A stretch of DNA of 64,000 nucleotides from Wenzhouxiangella sp. XN79A (GCF_012272825.1 NZ_JAAWWS010000145.1:124001-188000); one strand, 5' to 3'. Positions 16,592 through 26,457 are shown, counted from the stretch's first letter. The notes: a model not told the origin generated them from the letters alone. Made by a program: numbers and translations.

Positions 16592-17533
16592 CTACCGCCG
16601 CTGCGTCAGCAGCGTCCAGCCGATCGCCAGCAGCAGCAGGGCCAGTACCCCCAGCCCCGTCCGGTCGAGGGTGGGCACGACCACGGCCGGGGGGGCGCCG
16701 CGATCGCAGCCGCCGGGCGGCGCGATGGCCAGCGATTCGAAGCCGACCACGTCGGCGTCGGCAACCTTGGTGGCCGCGCCGGTGTCGAGGTCGATCCGGA
16801 GGATTTCCGACGGCAGGTCGGGGCTGCCGTTGTCGCGCCGGTCGGTCAGCGCCCAGAGCACGCCATCGGCGTCGAAGGCCAGTCCGGCGTTGGCGTACGG
16901 TGCGACCGCGCTGCCCAGGGGGCCGATCACCTCGGCGGTGCCTGCCTCGGCGTCGATCGCGTACAGGAACGGACTGTCGCTGTTGCCGCTGCCGTCCAGG
17001 CCCTGGCCGATGCCGTAGACGGCCTCGCCCCAGGCCGCGATATCGGTGATCGGCGCACCCAGACCGCCCTCGTCGCCGATCCGGGTCAGCATGCCGTCGG
17101 TCGGGTCGGCGGTGAACAGGGTTTCCCGCTGGTCGGAGCTGACCAGCAATTCACCGTCGCAGGTAAACGTCATGCCCAGGTCGAGCACCTCGGCGATCGG
17201 CACACCGAAGTTGGCGCGCTGGTTGGCGATCGCCACCGCCAGCCCGGATTCGGTGCTGACGGTGACCAGCGTCTTGCTTTCGTCGTCGGCGCCGTAGAGC
17301 GTTCCCTCCGCGTCCAGCGCGAGGCCTTCCATATCGAGGAACGAGGTCCAGCCCACGTAGTCGGACTCGCCCGTGGCCAGGTCGATGCGCCAGAGCGCGT
17401 GGACCTGCTGGTCGTCGGGCAGGTTGCCGCGCGAATTCACGCCCCAGGCGAACGGTTCCGCATGCAGCACGCCGTGGCCGGCCAGAAGGGCCAGCAGCAG
17501 GCCGTGCACAGCGCTGCGGAATGCGGAGTTCAT
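16592..17533 (-). CDS. Secreted propeller-like protein with IPTL-CTERM-type (VPTL) sorting signal
   Basis: 313-residue protein of unknown function. A signal peptide (1-25) leads into repeats of the type LA.D..G.LYG..D..T/ LYAID..TG.A..IG, as in beta-propeller proteins that compute times or values from stored data (DUF4394/PQQ-like style). The last 28 residues begin V286-P-T-L, continue with a hydrophobic helix ([15 protein letters not shown]) and end TQRR. That is the tripartite layout of the IPTL-CTERM sorting tag, which is thought to be handled by an exosortase-like enzyme. No such enzyme is in the window. A promoter-like TTGTCC-16-TATGCT lies upstream on this strand. Confidence 0.75.
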   Translation of the reverse strand: MNSAFRSAVHGLLLALLAGHGVLHAEPFAWGVNSRGNLPDDQQVHALWRIDLATGESDYVGWTSFLDMEGLALDAEGTLYGADDESKTLVTVSTESGLAVAIANQRANFGVPIAEVLDLGMTFTCDGELLVSSDQRETLFTADPTDGMLTRIGDEGGLGAPITDIAAWGEAVYGIGQGLDGSGNSDSPFLYAIDAEAGTAEVIGPLGSAVAPYANAGLAFDADGVLWALTDRRDNGSPDLPSEILRIDLDTGAATKVADADVVGFESLAIAPPGGCDRGAPPAVVVPTLDRTGLGVLALLLLAIGWTLLTQRR

Positions 17534-17577
17534 GGCGTCGGCGGACTCTCTTCAAGATGCGAACACAGGTCGGCAAG

Positions 17578-17605
17578 AGCATAGCAGAAAGTGGATGTTG
17601 GACAA
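17578..17605 (-). promoter_or_regulatory. Putative sigma-70 promoter for the VPTL-tagged secreted protein
   Basis: On the minus strand TTGTCC (17605-17600) and TATGCT (17583-17578) are separated by 16 bp and lie about 45 bp upstream of the start codon. Confidence 0.5.
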
Positions 17606-17700
17606 ACTCCTACAGGAATCCGGGTTGTTTGCCGACGCGACGCGCCTGCCGCGGACGGTACACTCCGGCCCTGCATCGAAGAAAACAACGGAGACCCAGC

Positions 17701-18834
17701 ATGGCCAGGGATCGCATCGACGGACGGGCCCGCGTCCGCAAGATCAACGCACACGCCGAGCCGCCGCGGGCCGGCGTGCTGCTGGCCAATCTGGGCACGC
17801 CGGATCGGCCCGACGCCAAGGCGTTGCGCCGCTACCTGCGCGAGTTCCTGTGGGACCCGCGCGTGGTCGAAGTGCCGCGGCCGATCTGGTGGATGATCCT
17901 GAATTTCGTCATCGTGCCGTTCCGGGCGCCGAAATCGGCCGAGGCGTATCGCCGGGTCTGGACCGAGCGCGGCTCGCCGCTGCTGTATCACACCCGCGAC
18001 CTGGCCGAGGCGATGGAACGGGAGTTCGAGCGCAACCATCCCGCGGTCAGGGTCTACCCGGCGATGCGCTACGGCAGGCCCTCGATCGCCGAGGCGCTGG
18101 AGAAGATGCGCGAGGACAACGTCCAGCGGCTGATCGTGCTACCGATGTACCCCCAGTACTCGGCGACGACCACGGCCAGCGTGTTCGACGGCCTGGCCAG
18201 GGCCCTCGAGCGCGTGCGCTGGATCCCCGAGCTGCGCCTGATCACCCACTATCACTACGACGAGGCGTGGGTCGAGGCGGTCGCCGACCGGATCCGCGCC
18301 CACCAGGATGCCTTCGGCCGGCCGGAGAAGCTGGTGTTCTCGTTCCACGGCATTCCGAAGACCTACCTGCTCGACGGCGATCCGTACTATTGCGAGTGCC
18401 AGTCCTCGGCGCGACGGATCGCGGCCCGGCTCAAGCTCGAGCCCGACGACTGGCTGGTGACCTTCCAGTCGCGGCTCGGCAAGGCCGAATGGCTGAAGCC
18501 CTACACCGACCAGACCCTGCAGGGCCTGGCGCGCGACGGCATCAAGCATGTCCAGGTGGTCTGCCCCGGCTTCGCGGTGGACTGCCTGGAGACGATCGAC
18601 GAGATCGGTCTGGAGAACCGCGAAGAATTCGAGGAAGCCGGTGGCGAGACGCTGGAGTACATCCCGGCCCTGAATGCCGAGCCCGACCACGCCCGGGTGC
18701 TGGCCGAGCTGTGCTGGCGCCACGGCCAGGGCTGGCCGGAGTTCGGCGGCGGCGACGGTCCCGACGAGGCCCAGCTGGCCGAGCGGGTCAAGCGCGCCGA
18801 CGCCGCGGCGGCCCGACTCGGCCTGCCGGACTGA
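17701..18834 (+). CDS. hemH: Ferrochelatase
   Basis: 377-residue enzyme that inserts Fe2+ into protoporphyrin IX, the last step of haem synthesis. Motifs: [11 protein letters not shown] at the N-terminus, [14 protein letters not shown], the catalytic histidine in SFHGIPKTY, and [15 protein letters not shown] with the conserved glutamate. A GGAGA ribosome-binding site precedes the ATG. recQ starts 2 bp after the stop. hemE lies elsewhere in the window (62-63 kb), so haem genes are scattered, as usual. Confidence 0.97.
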   Translation: MARDRIDGRARVRKINAHAEPPRAGVLLANLGTPDRPDAKALRRYLREFLWDPRVVEVPRPIWWMILNFVIVPFRAPKSAEAYRRVWTERGSPLLYHTRDLAEAMEREFERNHPAVRVYPAMRYGRPSIAEALEKMREDNVQRLIVLPMYPQYSATTTASVFDGLARALERVRWIPELRLITHYHYDEAWVEAVADRIRAHQDAFGRPEKLVFSFHGIPKTYLLDGDPYYCECQSSARRIAARLKLEPDDWLVTFQSRLGKAEWLKPYTDQTLQGLARDGIKHVQVVCPGFAVDCLETIDEIGLENREEFEEAGGETLEYIPALNAEPDHARVLAELCWRHGQGWPEFGGGDGPDEAQLAERVKRADAAAARLGLPD

Positions 18835-18836
18835 CG

Positions 18837-20664
<1,828 letters not shown>

Positions 20665-20684
<20 letters not shown>

Positions 20685-20994
20685 TCGGCCAGGCCATCAC
20701 GGCCAGGATCGCACCGGCCGCCAGCAGCGCACCGAGCAGCTGAAGCGTGGCCAGCGGCGGGCGCGGTTCGGTCGACCGCCGGGCCCGTTCGGTCCACTCG
20801 GCCTGGAACCGATCGTAGGCCTCGCGCACCCGTGCGTAGTCGGCGTCGTTGCGGATCCAGATCCCGCCGGCGCTGAGGCCGAACGCGGTCGGCGGCGTCT
20901 CGTACCAGGCAACGTCGAGCTCTGCGAGCAATGCACGAACGGCATCGGCCTCGTCAGCCGGTACGTTGCGCAGGTTCATGATGCGTCGGGCCAT
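20665..20994 (-). CDS. DUF6164-like small membrane protein
   Basis: 109-residue protein. The N-terminal soluble part has a ferredoxin-like, DUF2007-style signature ([19 protein letters not shown], then [19 protein letters not shown]), and a single C-terminal membrane helix ([19 protein letters not shown]). Function is unknown. It is convergent with recQ, with a 20-bp overlap of the coding ends. Confidence 0.75.
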
Positions 20995-21073
20995 GACCGG
21001 ATTCTACCGGCCCGCCCGGTGCGCCATGGCTTCACGCGGTTCCTACCTGGGTGAATTCACGTCGGTCAAGACG

Positions 21074-21093
21074 CTGTTGATCTTGTTCAACAG
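21074..21093. promoter_or_regulatory. Inverted repeat upstream of rhodopsin (candidate operator)
   Basis: CTGTTGA, 6-bp spacer, TCAACAG: a perfect 7-bp inverted repeat 90 bp upstream of the rhodopsin start in a 189-bp spacer that otherwise shows no clear -35/-10 pair. It may bind a regulator of the rhodopsin-blh pair; the regulator is unknown. Confidence 0.4.
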
Positions 21094-21183
21094 CCCGTTC
21101 ATTGGGGGAGCGTAGCCTGCCGTCTCTGCCCCGTGACCGACTCACGGCGGAATCCCACACTGACTCGAAACGAGGGTTCGAAT

Positions 21184-21945
21184 ATGGATCTGCCAACGCT
21201 CACCATGGGCCAGTACAGCCTGGTCTTCAATGTCTTTTCGCTGACGCTGGCCACGTTCCTGGCCGCAACGATCTTCTTCTGGATGCAGCGCGGGCGGGTT
21301 GCGCCCGAGTACCGTACCGCGCTGACGATCACAGGGCTGGTCACCTTCATCGCCGCATACCACTATCTGCAGATCCTGTTCGACTGGAAAGCTGCATTCA
21401 CGCTGGTCGACGGCGCCTACGTCTCCTCGGGCACCCCGTTCAACGACGCCTATCGCTACGTCGACTGGCTGCTTACCGTGCCGTTGCTGTTGATCGAGCT
21501 GCTGCTGGTCATGCGCCTGTCGCGCGGTGAAACCGTCAGCAAGGGCTGGCTGCTCGGCGGCCTCGCGGCGCTGATGGTGCTGCTCGGCTACCCGGGCGAG
21601 ATCTCCGACGACCCCGGTACGCGCTGGCTGTGGTGGAGCCTGTCGATGATCCCGTTCCTGATCATCCTGTACCAGCTGTTCATCGGTCTCGGCGACGCCA
21701 TCGCGCGGCAGCCGGAGAGCGCGCGCGGCCTGGTCAGCATGGCCCGGTACCTGACCATCGCCGCCTGGCTGTTCTACCCGGTGGTGTTCATCTTCCCGAT
21801 GATCGGGCTGGACGGTGCCGGGGCCGAAACGGCCGTGCAGGTCGGCTATTCGATCGCCGACATCGTGGCCAAGGCCGTGTTCGGTCTGCTGATCTACACG
21901 ATCGCGGTCCGCAAGTCGGACGCCGAGGCCGGGCAGGCGGCCTGA
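21184..21945 (+). CDS. Xanthorhodopsin-like light-driven proton pump
   Basis: 253-residue seven-helix microbial rhodopsin. The Schiff-base lysine is K230 (SIADIVAKAVFG) with counter-ion partner D226. Helix C reads RYVDWLLTVPLLLIELLLVM: acceptor D94, T98 and donor E105, the DTE set of proton pumps. Leucine at the spectral-tuning position predicts green absorption. H60 pairs with the acceptor. The sequence is much closer to Salinibacter xanthorhodopsin (LPTLT.GQYSLVFN, FNDAYRYVDWLL, LGYPGE) than to SAR-type proteorhodopsin. The glycine that makes room for the carotenoid antenna (G156 there) is W151 here, so an antenna is not expected at that site. The ATG at 21184 follows a GAGGG. blh lies 61 bp downstream. 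Confidence 0.96.
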   Translation: MDLPTLTMGQYSLVFNVFSLTLATFLAATIFFWMQRGRVAPEYRTALTITGLVTFIAAYHYLQILFDWKAAFTLVDGAYVSSGTPFNDAYRYVDWLLTVPLLLIELLLVMRLSRGETVSKGWLLGGLAALMVLLGYPGEISDDPGTRWLWWSLSMIPFLIILYQLFIGLGDAIARQPESARGLVSMARYLTIAAWLFYPVVFIFPMIGLDGAGAETAVQVGYSIADIVAKAVFGLLIYTIAVRKSDAEAGQAA

Positions 21946-22006
21946 TCCGGCCGGCCCCGATCGACCATCGACCCGGGCCGGCCCGGGTCGAGCGCCCGAT
22001 GGAACC

Positions 22007-23005
22007 ATGAGTCGCACGACCGCTTCGCTCGCCGTCGATCCGTCGCTGTCGTCCGGTCGGCGCAGCTGGCAACGGCTGCACGGTCGGATCGCACTGATCC
22101 TGATGGCCGCCATGCTGCCGCTTGCCGAGCCGCTTGCCGCGGCGTCGATCGTCGACCAGCTCTACCTGGTGCTGGTTCCGATCGCGCTGCTCGGCATTCT
22201 GCACGGCGGTGCCGATCCCTGGGTCGGGCGGGCGCTGACCCGGGCACTGGGTGTGCCGCGCCCGCGCGCTTCGTTCTACGCGACCTACATCGCCCTGATG
22301 GCCACGGTGCTGCTGGCCTGGTGGTGGTTTCCGCTGACCACACTGACGGTGTTCCTGCTGATCTCGATCGTTCATTTCGGCGACCAGGACGCCACCACCT
22401 TCGGCCTGCCGACGCGGCCGTTGGACGTCATGGTGCTGGGCAGCCTGCCGGTTCTGGGGCCCGCGGTCGGGCATTCCGGCGATGTGGCGACGCTGTTCGG
22501 ATGGCTCACGGGGACATCGGCCGATTCGCTCGAGTCCTGGCTGCAGGCGGTGCTGGCGCCGTTGGTCTGCCTCTGGCTGATCGGCATCGGGATGGTCGTC
22601 GGTCGAGTGGCGCTGGAGCGCGGTCGGCGACGGGCCCGTCGACTGGCGCTGGCAGTGGCGGTGATCGCACTGGTGGTCACTCGGCTCCCGCCACTGGTGG
22701 CCTTTGCGGTCTACTTCTGTCTGCTGCACAGCGTCGGCCACCTGCTCGACATGGCCACCGCACGCGATGGACCCTGGACGCGCTGGACGCTCGGCCAGTG
22801 GGCTCGTCGGCTGTGGCCGGCGACGCTGGGCGCGATCCTGTTCGGTGTGCTCGGCGCCGGGGTGCTCGGGCTGCTGCAGCCCGACGCCGCGCCGCCCGGT
22901 GCCGACGCCGTGCGCGTTCTGTTCTGGGGCCTGGCTGCGCTGACCGTGCCGCATGTCCTGCTGCACGCTGCCTGGCACCGCGCGCGCCGCCGCGGCGCCG
23001 CTTGA
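22007..23005 (+). CDS. blh: Brp/Blh-family beta-carotene 15,15'-dioxygenase
   Basis: 332-residue polytopic membrane enzyme that splits beta-carotene into two retinals, the chromophore of the upstream rhodopsin. The family's histidines are present in LHGGADPW, IVHFGDQD, LLHSVGHLLD and TVPHVLLHAAWH, the putative iron ligands. It is 61 bp after the rhodopsin gene in the same direction, the common two-gene pump/chromophore arrangement. No carotenoid genes (crtE, crtB, crtI, crtY) are in the window, so beta-carotene must be made from genes elsewhere. Confidence 0.95.
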   Translation: MSRTTASLAVDPSLSSGRRSWQRLHGRIALILMAAMLPLAEPLAAASIVDQLYLVLVPIALLGILHGGADPWVGRALTRALGVPRPRASFYATYIALMATVLLAWWWFPLTTLTVFLLISIVHFGDQDATTFGLPTRPLDVMVLGSLPVLGPAVGHSGDVATLFGWLTGTSADSLESWLQAVLAPLVCLWLIGIGMVVGRVALERGRRRARRLALAVAVIALVVTRLPPLVAFAVYFCLLHSVGHLLDMATARDGPWTRWTLGQWARRLWPATLGAILFGVLGAGVLGLLQPDAAPPGADAVRVLFWGLAALTVPHVLLHAAWHRARRRGAA

Positions 23006-23373
23006 GCGCGGCGTGCCGTGATCCGGACAGCGCCCGAAAGGGCAGTGCGTCGTGCCCGCCCCCGGCTCGGTCGCTCTCTCGACCCTTCCTGCGAGGGGGT
23101 GGCGCGAAGCCGGTGCAGCCGGGCCTGCAGCACGCGCCGACAACACCGTCGACGGCGGCCGAGAGGCAGGTCCTGCAGGGGCTCCGGACGGATCCGCCTG
23201 CGGTGCGCGAGCGGCTTGACGTAAAATGTCGATGCCTTCGCCTGTCTGCCGTGGGGGGCAAATCCGTCCGGAGTCCTGAATGCATCGAGATCGAGGGTGT
23301 TCGAAGCCAGGGATGCGGACCCGAACCGGGTCCGGCGTCGCCGGACGTTCACCGTCAATCCGGGAGTCAATCG
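23006..23373. promoter_or_regulatory. 368-bp leader of the borosin-like operon with a 12-bp inverted repeat
   Basis: No gene is seen here. CTCCGGACGGAT at 23182-23193 and its exact complement ATCCGTCCGGAG at 23262-23273 flank a 68-bp segment. That segment includes TTGACG (23216) and an AT-rich TAAAAT (23222-23227), the only obvious -10-like hexamer. Transcription starting there would place the right arm in a 5' leader of about 140 nt before the precursor gene; starting further upstream would let both arms pair as a long stem. Either way the arms are candidates for regulation, as an operator pair or RNA structure. Confidence 0.45.
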
Positions 23374-23586
23374 ATGGGCAAGCTCAAGAACCTCCTGTTC
23401 GACCTGGGCGCCGATGCCGAACTGGCCAGGAACTTCGAAACGGATCCCGATGCGGTCCTGGCGAAGTACTCGATCGACGAAAAGGCCGCCGAGGCGATCA
23501 AGGCCGGAGATCTCGATGCCCTGCGTCGGTTCAGCGGGCTCGACGAGCTGCACCTGACCAAGAGCACGATCAAGGCCTATCGCTGA
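23374..23586 (+). CDS. Putative split-borosin RiPP precursor (borosin-binding domain plus C-terminal core)
   Basis: 70-residue protein. Residues 1-55 resemble the borosin-binding domain of the Shewanella precursor SonA position by position: LGADAEL.., then DPDAVLAKYSID, then AIKAGDLDALRRFSG against SonA LGQDAQL, NPEAVMRAHGLT, AVMTGDMEKLKTLSG (recalled family knowledge). This helical fold is related to LigA/Nif11-type small domains. The last 15 residues (LDELHLTKSTIKAYR) would be the core whose backbone amides are N-methylated. It has an RBS (GGGAG) 8 bp before the ATG. It is the first gene of an operon, 20 bp before a diguanylate cyclase and about 1.8 kb before a borosin-type methyltransferase. 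No protease or exporter is adjacent. Confidence 0.8.
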   Translation: MGKLKNLLFDLGADAELARNFETDPDAVLAKYSIDEKAAEAIKAGDLDALRRFSGLDELHLTKSTIKAYR

Positions 23587-23606
23587 TCCGGGCGGACCGC
23601 GCCCTC

Positions 23607-25376
23607 GTGCTTCGGCTCCGGGCAGGGTGGCTGGGCCTGGTCCTCGCGGTCCTGCCGGCCGCGGGCATGGCCGACGAGACGGCCGAGCCCACCCTCGACG
23701 ATCGCATCGACGCGATCGTACGACTGAACGCCGAGCAGCCGTGGCCGGTGTCGCAGGGCGCTCTGGAGGCCCTGCGACAGGCACCTGAATTCCGGGCGGC
23801 CACGCTCGATCAGCGCAGCCGGCTGGACCTGGTCGAGGCGCGTAACCGGATCATCGACGGTCGCCACGAGGCGGCGCTCGACCAGCTCGAACAGGTGCTG
23901 GCTCGCCCGATCTCGATCGACCGGCGGTTGCGTGCGCTGGAGCTGGCGGCCAACCTGTCGGGCATCGAGCAGGACTACGCGCCGGCCTTCAGCTACCTCT
24001 ACGAAGGCCTGAAGCTGCTGCCGCAGTCGCGCAACGTCGCTCGTCGTGCCGATCTGCTGGTGCTGGCGTCGCGGTTCCACGCCATGGCCGGCGAGCAGGC
24101 GCTGGCGATGAAATACATCTCCGAGGCGCTCGACGCGGCGCGCGATGGCGATGACGTGCGCACGCGCTGCAACGCCGAGCAGGACCTGGTCTTCCTGCAG
24201 TTCCGGGCCGGGCTGGACGGACTGGCGCTGCAGACCGCCGATGCAATGTGGACCACCTGCCAGCAGCGCGCCGATCCGGTGCTGAACGGGACCGGGATGA
24301 TGACGATGGGCGCGGCGCTGCTCAACGCCGGTCGCTATTCCGAAGCCGCGGGGTGGCTGGAACGGGCAATTGCCCAGCACGGCGAAAACGGCTTCGCGAT
24401 CGGCGTGGCCGAATCGCGCTACTACCTGGGCCAGGCGCTGCTGCGCGGTGGCGACGCGCAACGCGGAATTCCACTGCTGCTCGACTCGGTCGAGCATTTC
24501 GAGCAACGCGAAGGCTGGCAGACGCTGATCGACCTCCATGCAGAGCTGGCCGAGGCCTTCGAGGACCGCGGCGATCACGAGCGTGCGCTGGCCCAGCTGC
24601 GCGCGCTGCTCAGCGCCGATGCGCGCTTCAACGATGTCCAGCGCAGCCTGCGGGTGGCCTACCAGCAGGCCGAGTTCGAGAATCAGCGCCAGCAGCAGGA
24701 ACTGGCGCTGCTGCGTCAGCGCAACCAGCTCTACGAGCTCGAGCGTGAAGCCCAATCGTCGCGGCAGTTCGCGCGGACCGTGGCCACGGCCATGGCCGGG
24801 CTGATCGCGCTGCTGCTGATCGGCCTGCTGATCCGCTTCCGGGCCGATCGTCGTCGCTTCCGGCGGCTTTCCGAACGCGACGGGCTGACCGGACTGCTCA
24901 ATCACAGTCGCTTCCATCGGCGCGCCGATCTCGCGCTCCAGGACGCGCGGCGGGCGGGCCGGCCGTGCACCCTGGTCGCGGCCGATGTCGATTTGTTCAA
25001 GCAGGTCAACGACCGACACGGCCACCAGGCCGGCGACGCGGTCCTGCGCTACCTCGGCGAGTTGCTGACCGACGTGTTCTCGCCGCCGTGCATCGTCGGT
25101 CGGGTCGGCGGCGAGGAGTTCGCGGTGTTCCTGCCCGGCGAGAATCGCCTGCAGGCCCGCCAGCGGGTCGAAACCCTGCGCGGACGGCTCGAGCCGGTCG
25201 TCGTCGGCGCCGAGCGTATCCGGATCACGCTGAGTTTCGGCATCGCCGAGGCTCGCCGCGAGGGCCGCCTGGAGCGCTTGCGATTGCGTGCCGACGATGC
25301 GTTGTATCGGGCCAAGCGATCCGGGCGCGACCAGTTGATCGACGCCTCGGAACTGTTCGGGGAGGCGCCGGAGTGA
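23607..25376 (+). CDS. Membrane-bound TPR diguanylate cyclase (GGDEF)
   Basis: 589-residue predicted enzyme making cyclic di-GMP from two GTP. A GTG start (GGGCGGA 12 bp upstream) gives a signal peptide (LRLRAGWLGLVLAVLPAAGMA). Residues about 30-370 are helical TPR-like repeats facing the periplasm, then a coiled segment (QRQQQELALLRQRNQLYELE), one membrane helix (about 392-412) and a cytoplasmic GGDEF domain. The active site is G501-G-E-E-F505, with DVDLFKQVNDRHGHQAGD intact. The RxxD inhibitory site expected five residues before it is absent, so product feedback is unlikely. It lies between the borosin-like precursor and methyltransferase and overlaps the latter by 4 bp (GTGA), so co-expression is nearly certain. 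Confidence 0.92.
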   Translation: MLRLRAGWLGLVLAVLPAAGMADETAEPTLDDRIDAIVRLNAEQPWPVSQGALEALRQAPEFRAATLDQRSRLDLVEARNRIIDGRHEAALDQLEQVLARPISIDRRLRALELAANLSGIEQDYAPAFSYLYEGLKLLPQSRNVARRADLLVLASRFHAMAGEQALAMKYISEALDAARDGDDVRTRCNAEQDLVFLQFRAGLDGLALQTADAMWTTCQQRADPVLNGTGMMTMGAALLNAGRYSEAAGWLERAIAQHGENGFAIGVAESRYYLGQALLRGGDAQRGIPLLLDSVEHFEQREGWQTLIDLHAELAEAFEDRGDHERALAQLRALLSADARFNDVQRSLRVAYQQAEFENQRQQQELALLRQRNQLYELEREAQSSRQFARTVATAMAGLIALLLIGLLIRFRADRRRFRRLSERDGLTGLLNHSRFHRRADLALQDARRAGRPCTLVAADVDLFKQVNDRHGHQAGDAVLRYLGELLTDVFSPPCIVGRVGGEEFAVFLPGENRLQARQRVETLRGRLEPVVVGAERIRITLSFGIAEARREGRLERLRLRADDALYRAKRSGRDQLIDASELFGEAPE

Positions 25377-26191
25377 ATGCCTCGGGCGGGTCGCTGGTCG
25401 TGGTCGGCAGCGGCATCCAGCTCGGCCGCGACCTGACCCGGCGCGCGGAGTCCGAACTGCGCGCTGCCGATCGCGTCTTCGTGCTGGCCGATGCCTTCGC
25501 CGTCGACTGGGTGGAATCGGTCCGGCCCGACAGCACTCGGCTGTCCCGGCATTACCGCGCAGGGCGGGATCGGCGCGAGACCTATCGGGCAATGGAGGCC
25601 GAGCTGGTCGACGCGGTGCGCGCAGGACAGGCCGTCTGCGCGGTGTTCTACGGTCACCCCGGCGTGTTCGCCGACGTGCCGCACGGCGCGATTGCCGCGG
25701 TCCGGGCGCTGGGCCTTCCGGCGCGGATGGAACCGGGCATTTCCGCCGAGGCCTGCCTGTATGCCGATCTCGGACTGGACCCGGGCCGCAGCGGGGTCCA
25801 GTCCTGGGAAGCGACCCAGTTCCTGATCGAACGTCGCTGCCCCGATCCGACGGCACTGCTGATCCTGTGGCAGGTCGCGCTGACCGGCGACCTGGCGCTG
25901 GACCGGTTCCATGCCGAGCCCGAGCCGCTGGCGCTGCTGGTCGAGAAACTCCGGCGCTGGTATCCGGCCGACACCGAGGTGGTGCTCTACGAAGCCGCGC
26001 AGCTACCGATCGAGCGCGCTCGGGTCGAGCGCTTGCGGCTGGACGCATTGCCGCGGGCGACCTACCGCGAGCACAGCACGCTGGTGGTCCCGCCGATCCG
26101 GCCGGCGAGCGAGGACGGTGAATGGCTGGAGCGGCTTCGGCGGCTCGACGCGAGCGGCCGGGTCCAGGGGGGCAGGCGGACGACCGGGTAA
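25373..26191 (+). CDS. Borosin-type peptide backbone alpha-N-methyltransferase (tetrapyrrole-methylase fold)
   Basis: 272-residue stand-alone SAM enzyme. It keeps the fold motifs of tetrapyrrole methylases (VVVGSGIQLG at 9-18; VFYGHPGVF at 91-99), but the match is to the borosin subgroup. YGHPGVF, ARMEPGISAE..LYADL.LDPG..G.QSWEATQFLI and RRETYRAM line up with OphMA YGHPGVF, ARMLPGVSAEDCLFADL.IDP and RMDTYTQM (recalled). Of the OphMA catalytic residues, Y66, R72 and Y76 correspond to Y61, R67 and Y71; Y63 becomes S58. No clasp or core peptide is fused, so it is the split type acting on a separate precursor. GTG start with GGAGG 7 bp upstream, coupled to the cyclase gene (GTGA). CobA/CysG-type porphyrin methylation is less likely. 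Confidence 0.88.
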   Translation: MNASGGSLVVVGSGIQLGRDLTRRAESELRAADRVFVLADAFAVDWVESVRPDSTRLSRHYRAGRDRRETYRAMEAELVDAVRAGQAVCAVFYGHPGVFADVPHGAIAAVRALGLPARMEPGISAEACLYADLGLDPGRSGVQSWEATQFLIERRCPDPTALLILWQVALTGDLALDRFHAEPEPLALLVEKLRRWYPADTEVVLYEAAQLPIERARVERLRLDALPRATYREHSTLVVPPIRPASEDGEWLERLRRLDASGRVQGGRRTTG

Positions 26192-26457
26192 CCCCGGGCG
26201 ATTGCGTTGTCGATCGATCGCCGCTGGGGCCGTCGGACGAGTCCGGGCCCTGCCCGGGCACGGATCGTCACCCGCTTGCCGGCCCACGGGCGTTCGGGGC
26301 CCGCGACCCGAACGCGAGGGTGATGACGACGGCCAGGGCGTGCCGGAACGAACGCCGGAGAATCCGCATCGCGCGCGAGTGGCACCGCGCGATCCGCGGA
26401 TCCTCCGACGGGAACGTGCTCCGGGCCGCGCCGTTCAGCGCGTGGCCCGGCGCAGGA

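Noticed and set aside
21184-21945. Rhodopsin as a sodium or chloride pump or a sensory type
   Set aside because: The helix C set is D-T-E, the proton-pump set; sodium pumps have NDQ and chloride pumps have T/N-S/T-A/Q-type sets. No transducer gene is adjacent.
23250-23310. Possible c-di-GMP riboswitch (GEMM-like) before the borosin-like operon: GGGGGGCAAATCC followed later by GAAGCCAGGG
   Set aside because: Only loosely resembles the conserved GEMM core; the spacing between the two parts is too long and no tetraloop/receptor pair is clear. An Infernal search with the GEMM-I and GEMM-II models would decide.
23374-23586. Small protein as a LigA-type subunit of an extradiol dioxygenase or a Nif11 leader peptide
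   Set aside because: The fold is related, but there is no LigB partner or lanthipeptide/Nif11 maturase nearby, and the adjacent borosin-type methyltransferase explains it better.
25373-26191. Methyltransferase as uroporphyrinogen-III C-methyltransferase (CobA/CysG)
   Set aside because: The residues after the SAM loop and the RRETY region follow the borosin pattern, and no sirohaem or cobalamin gene is nearby.
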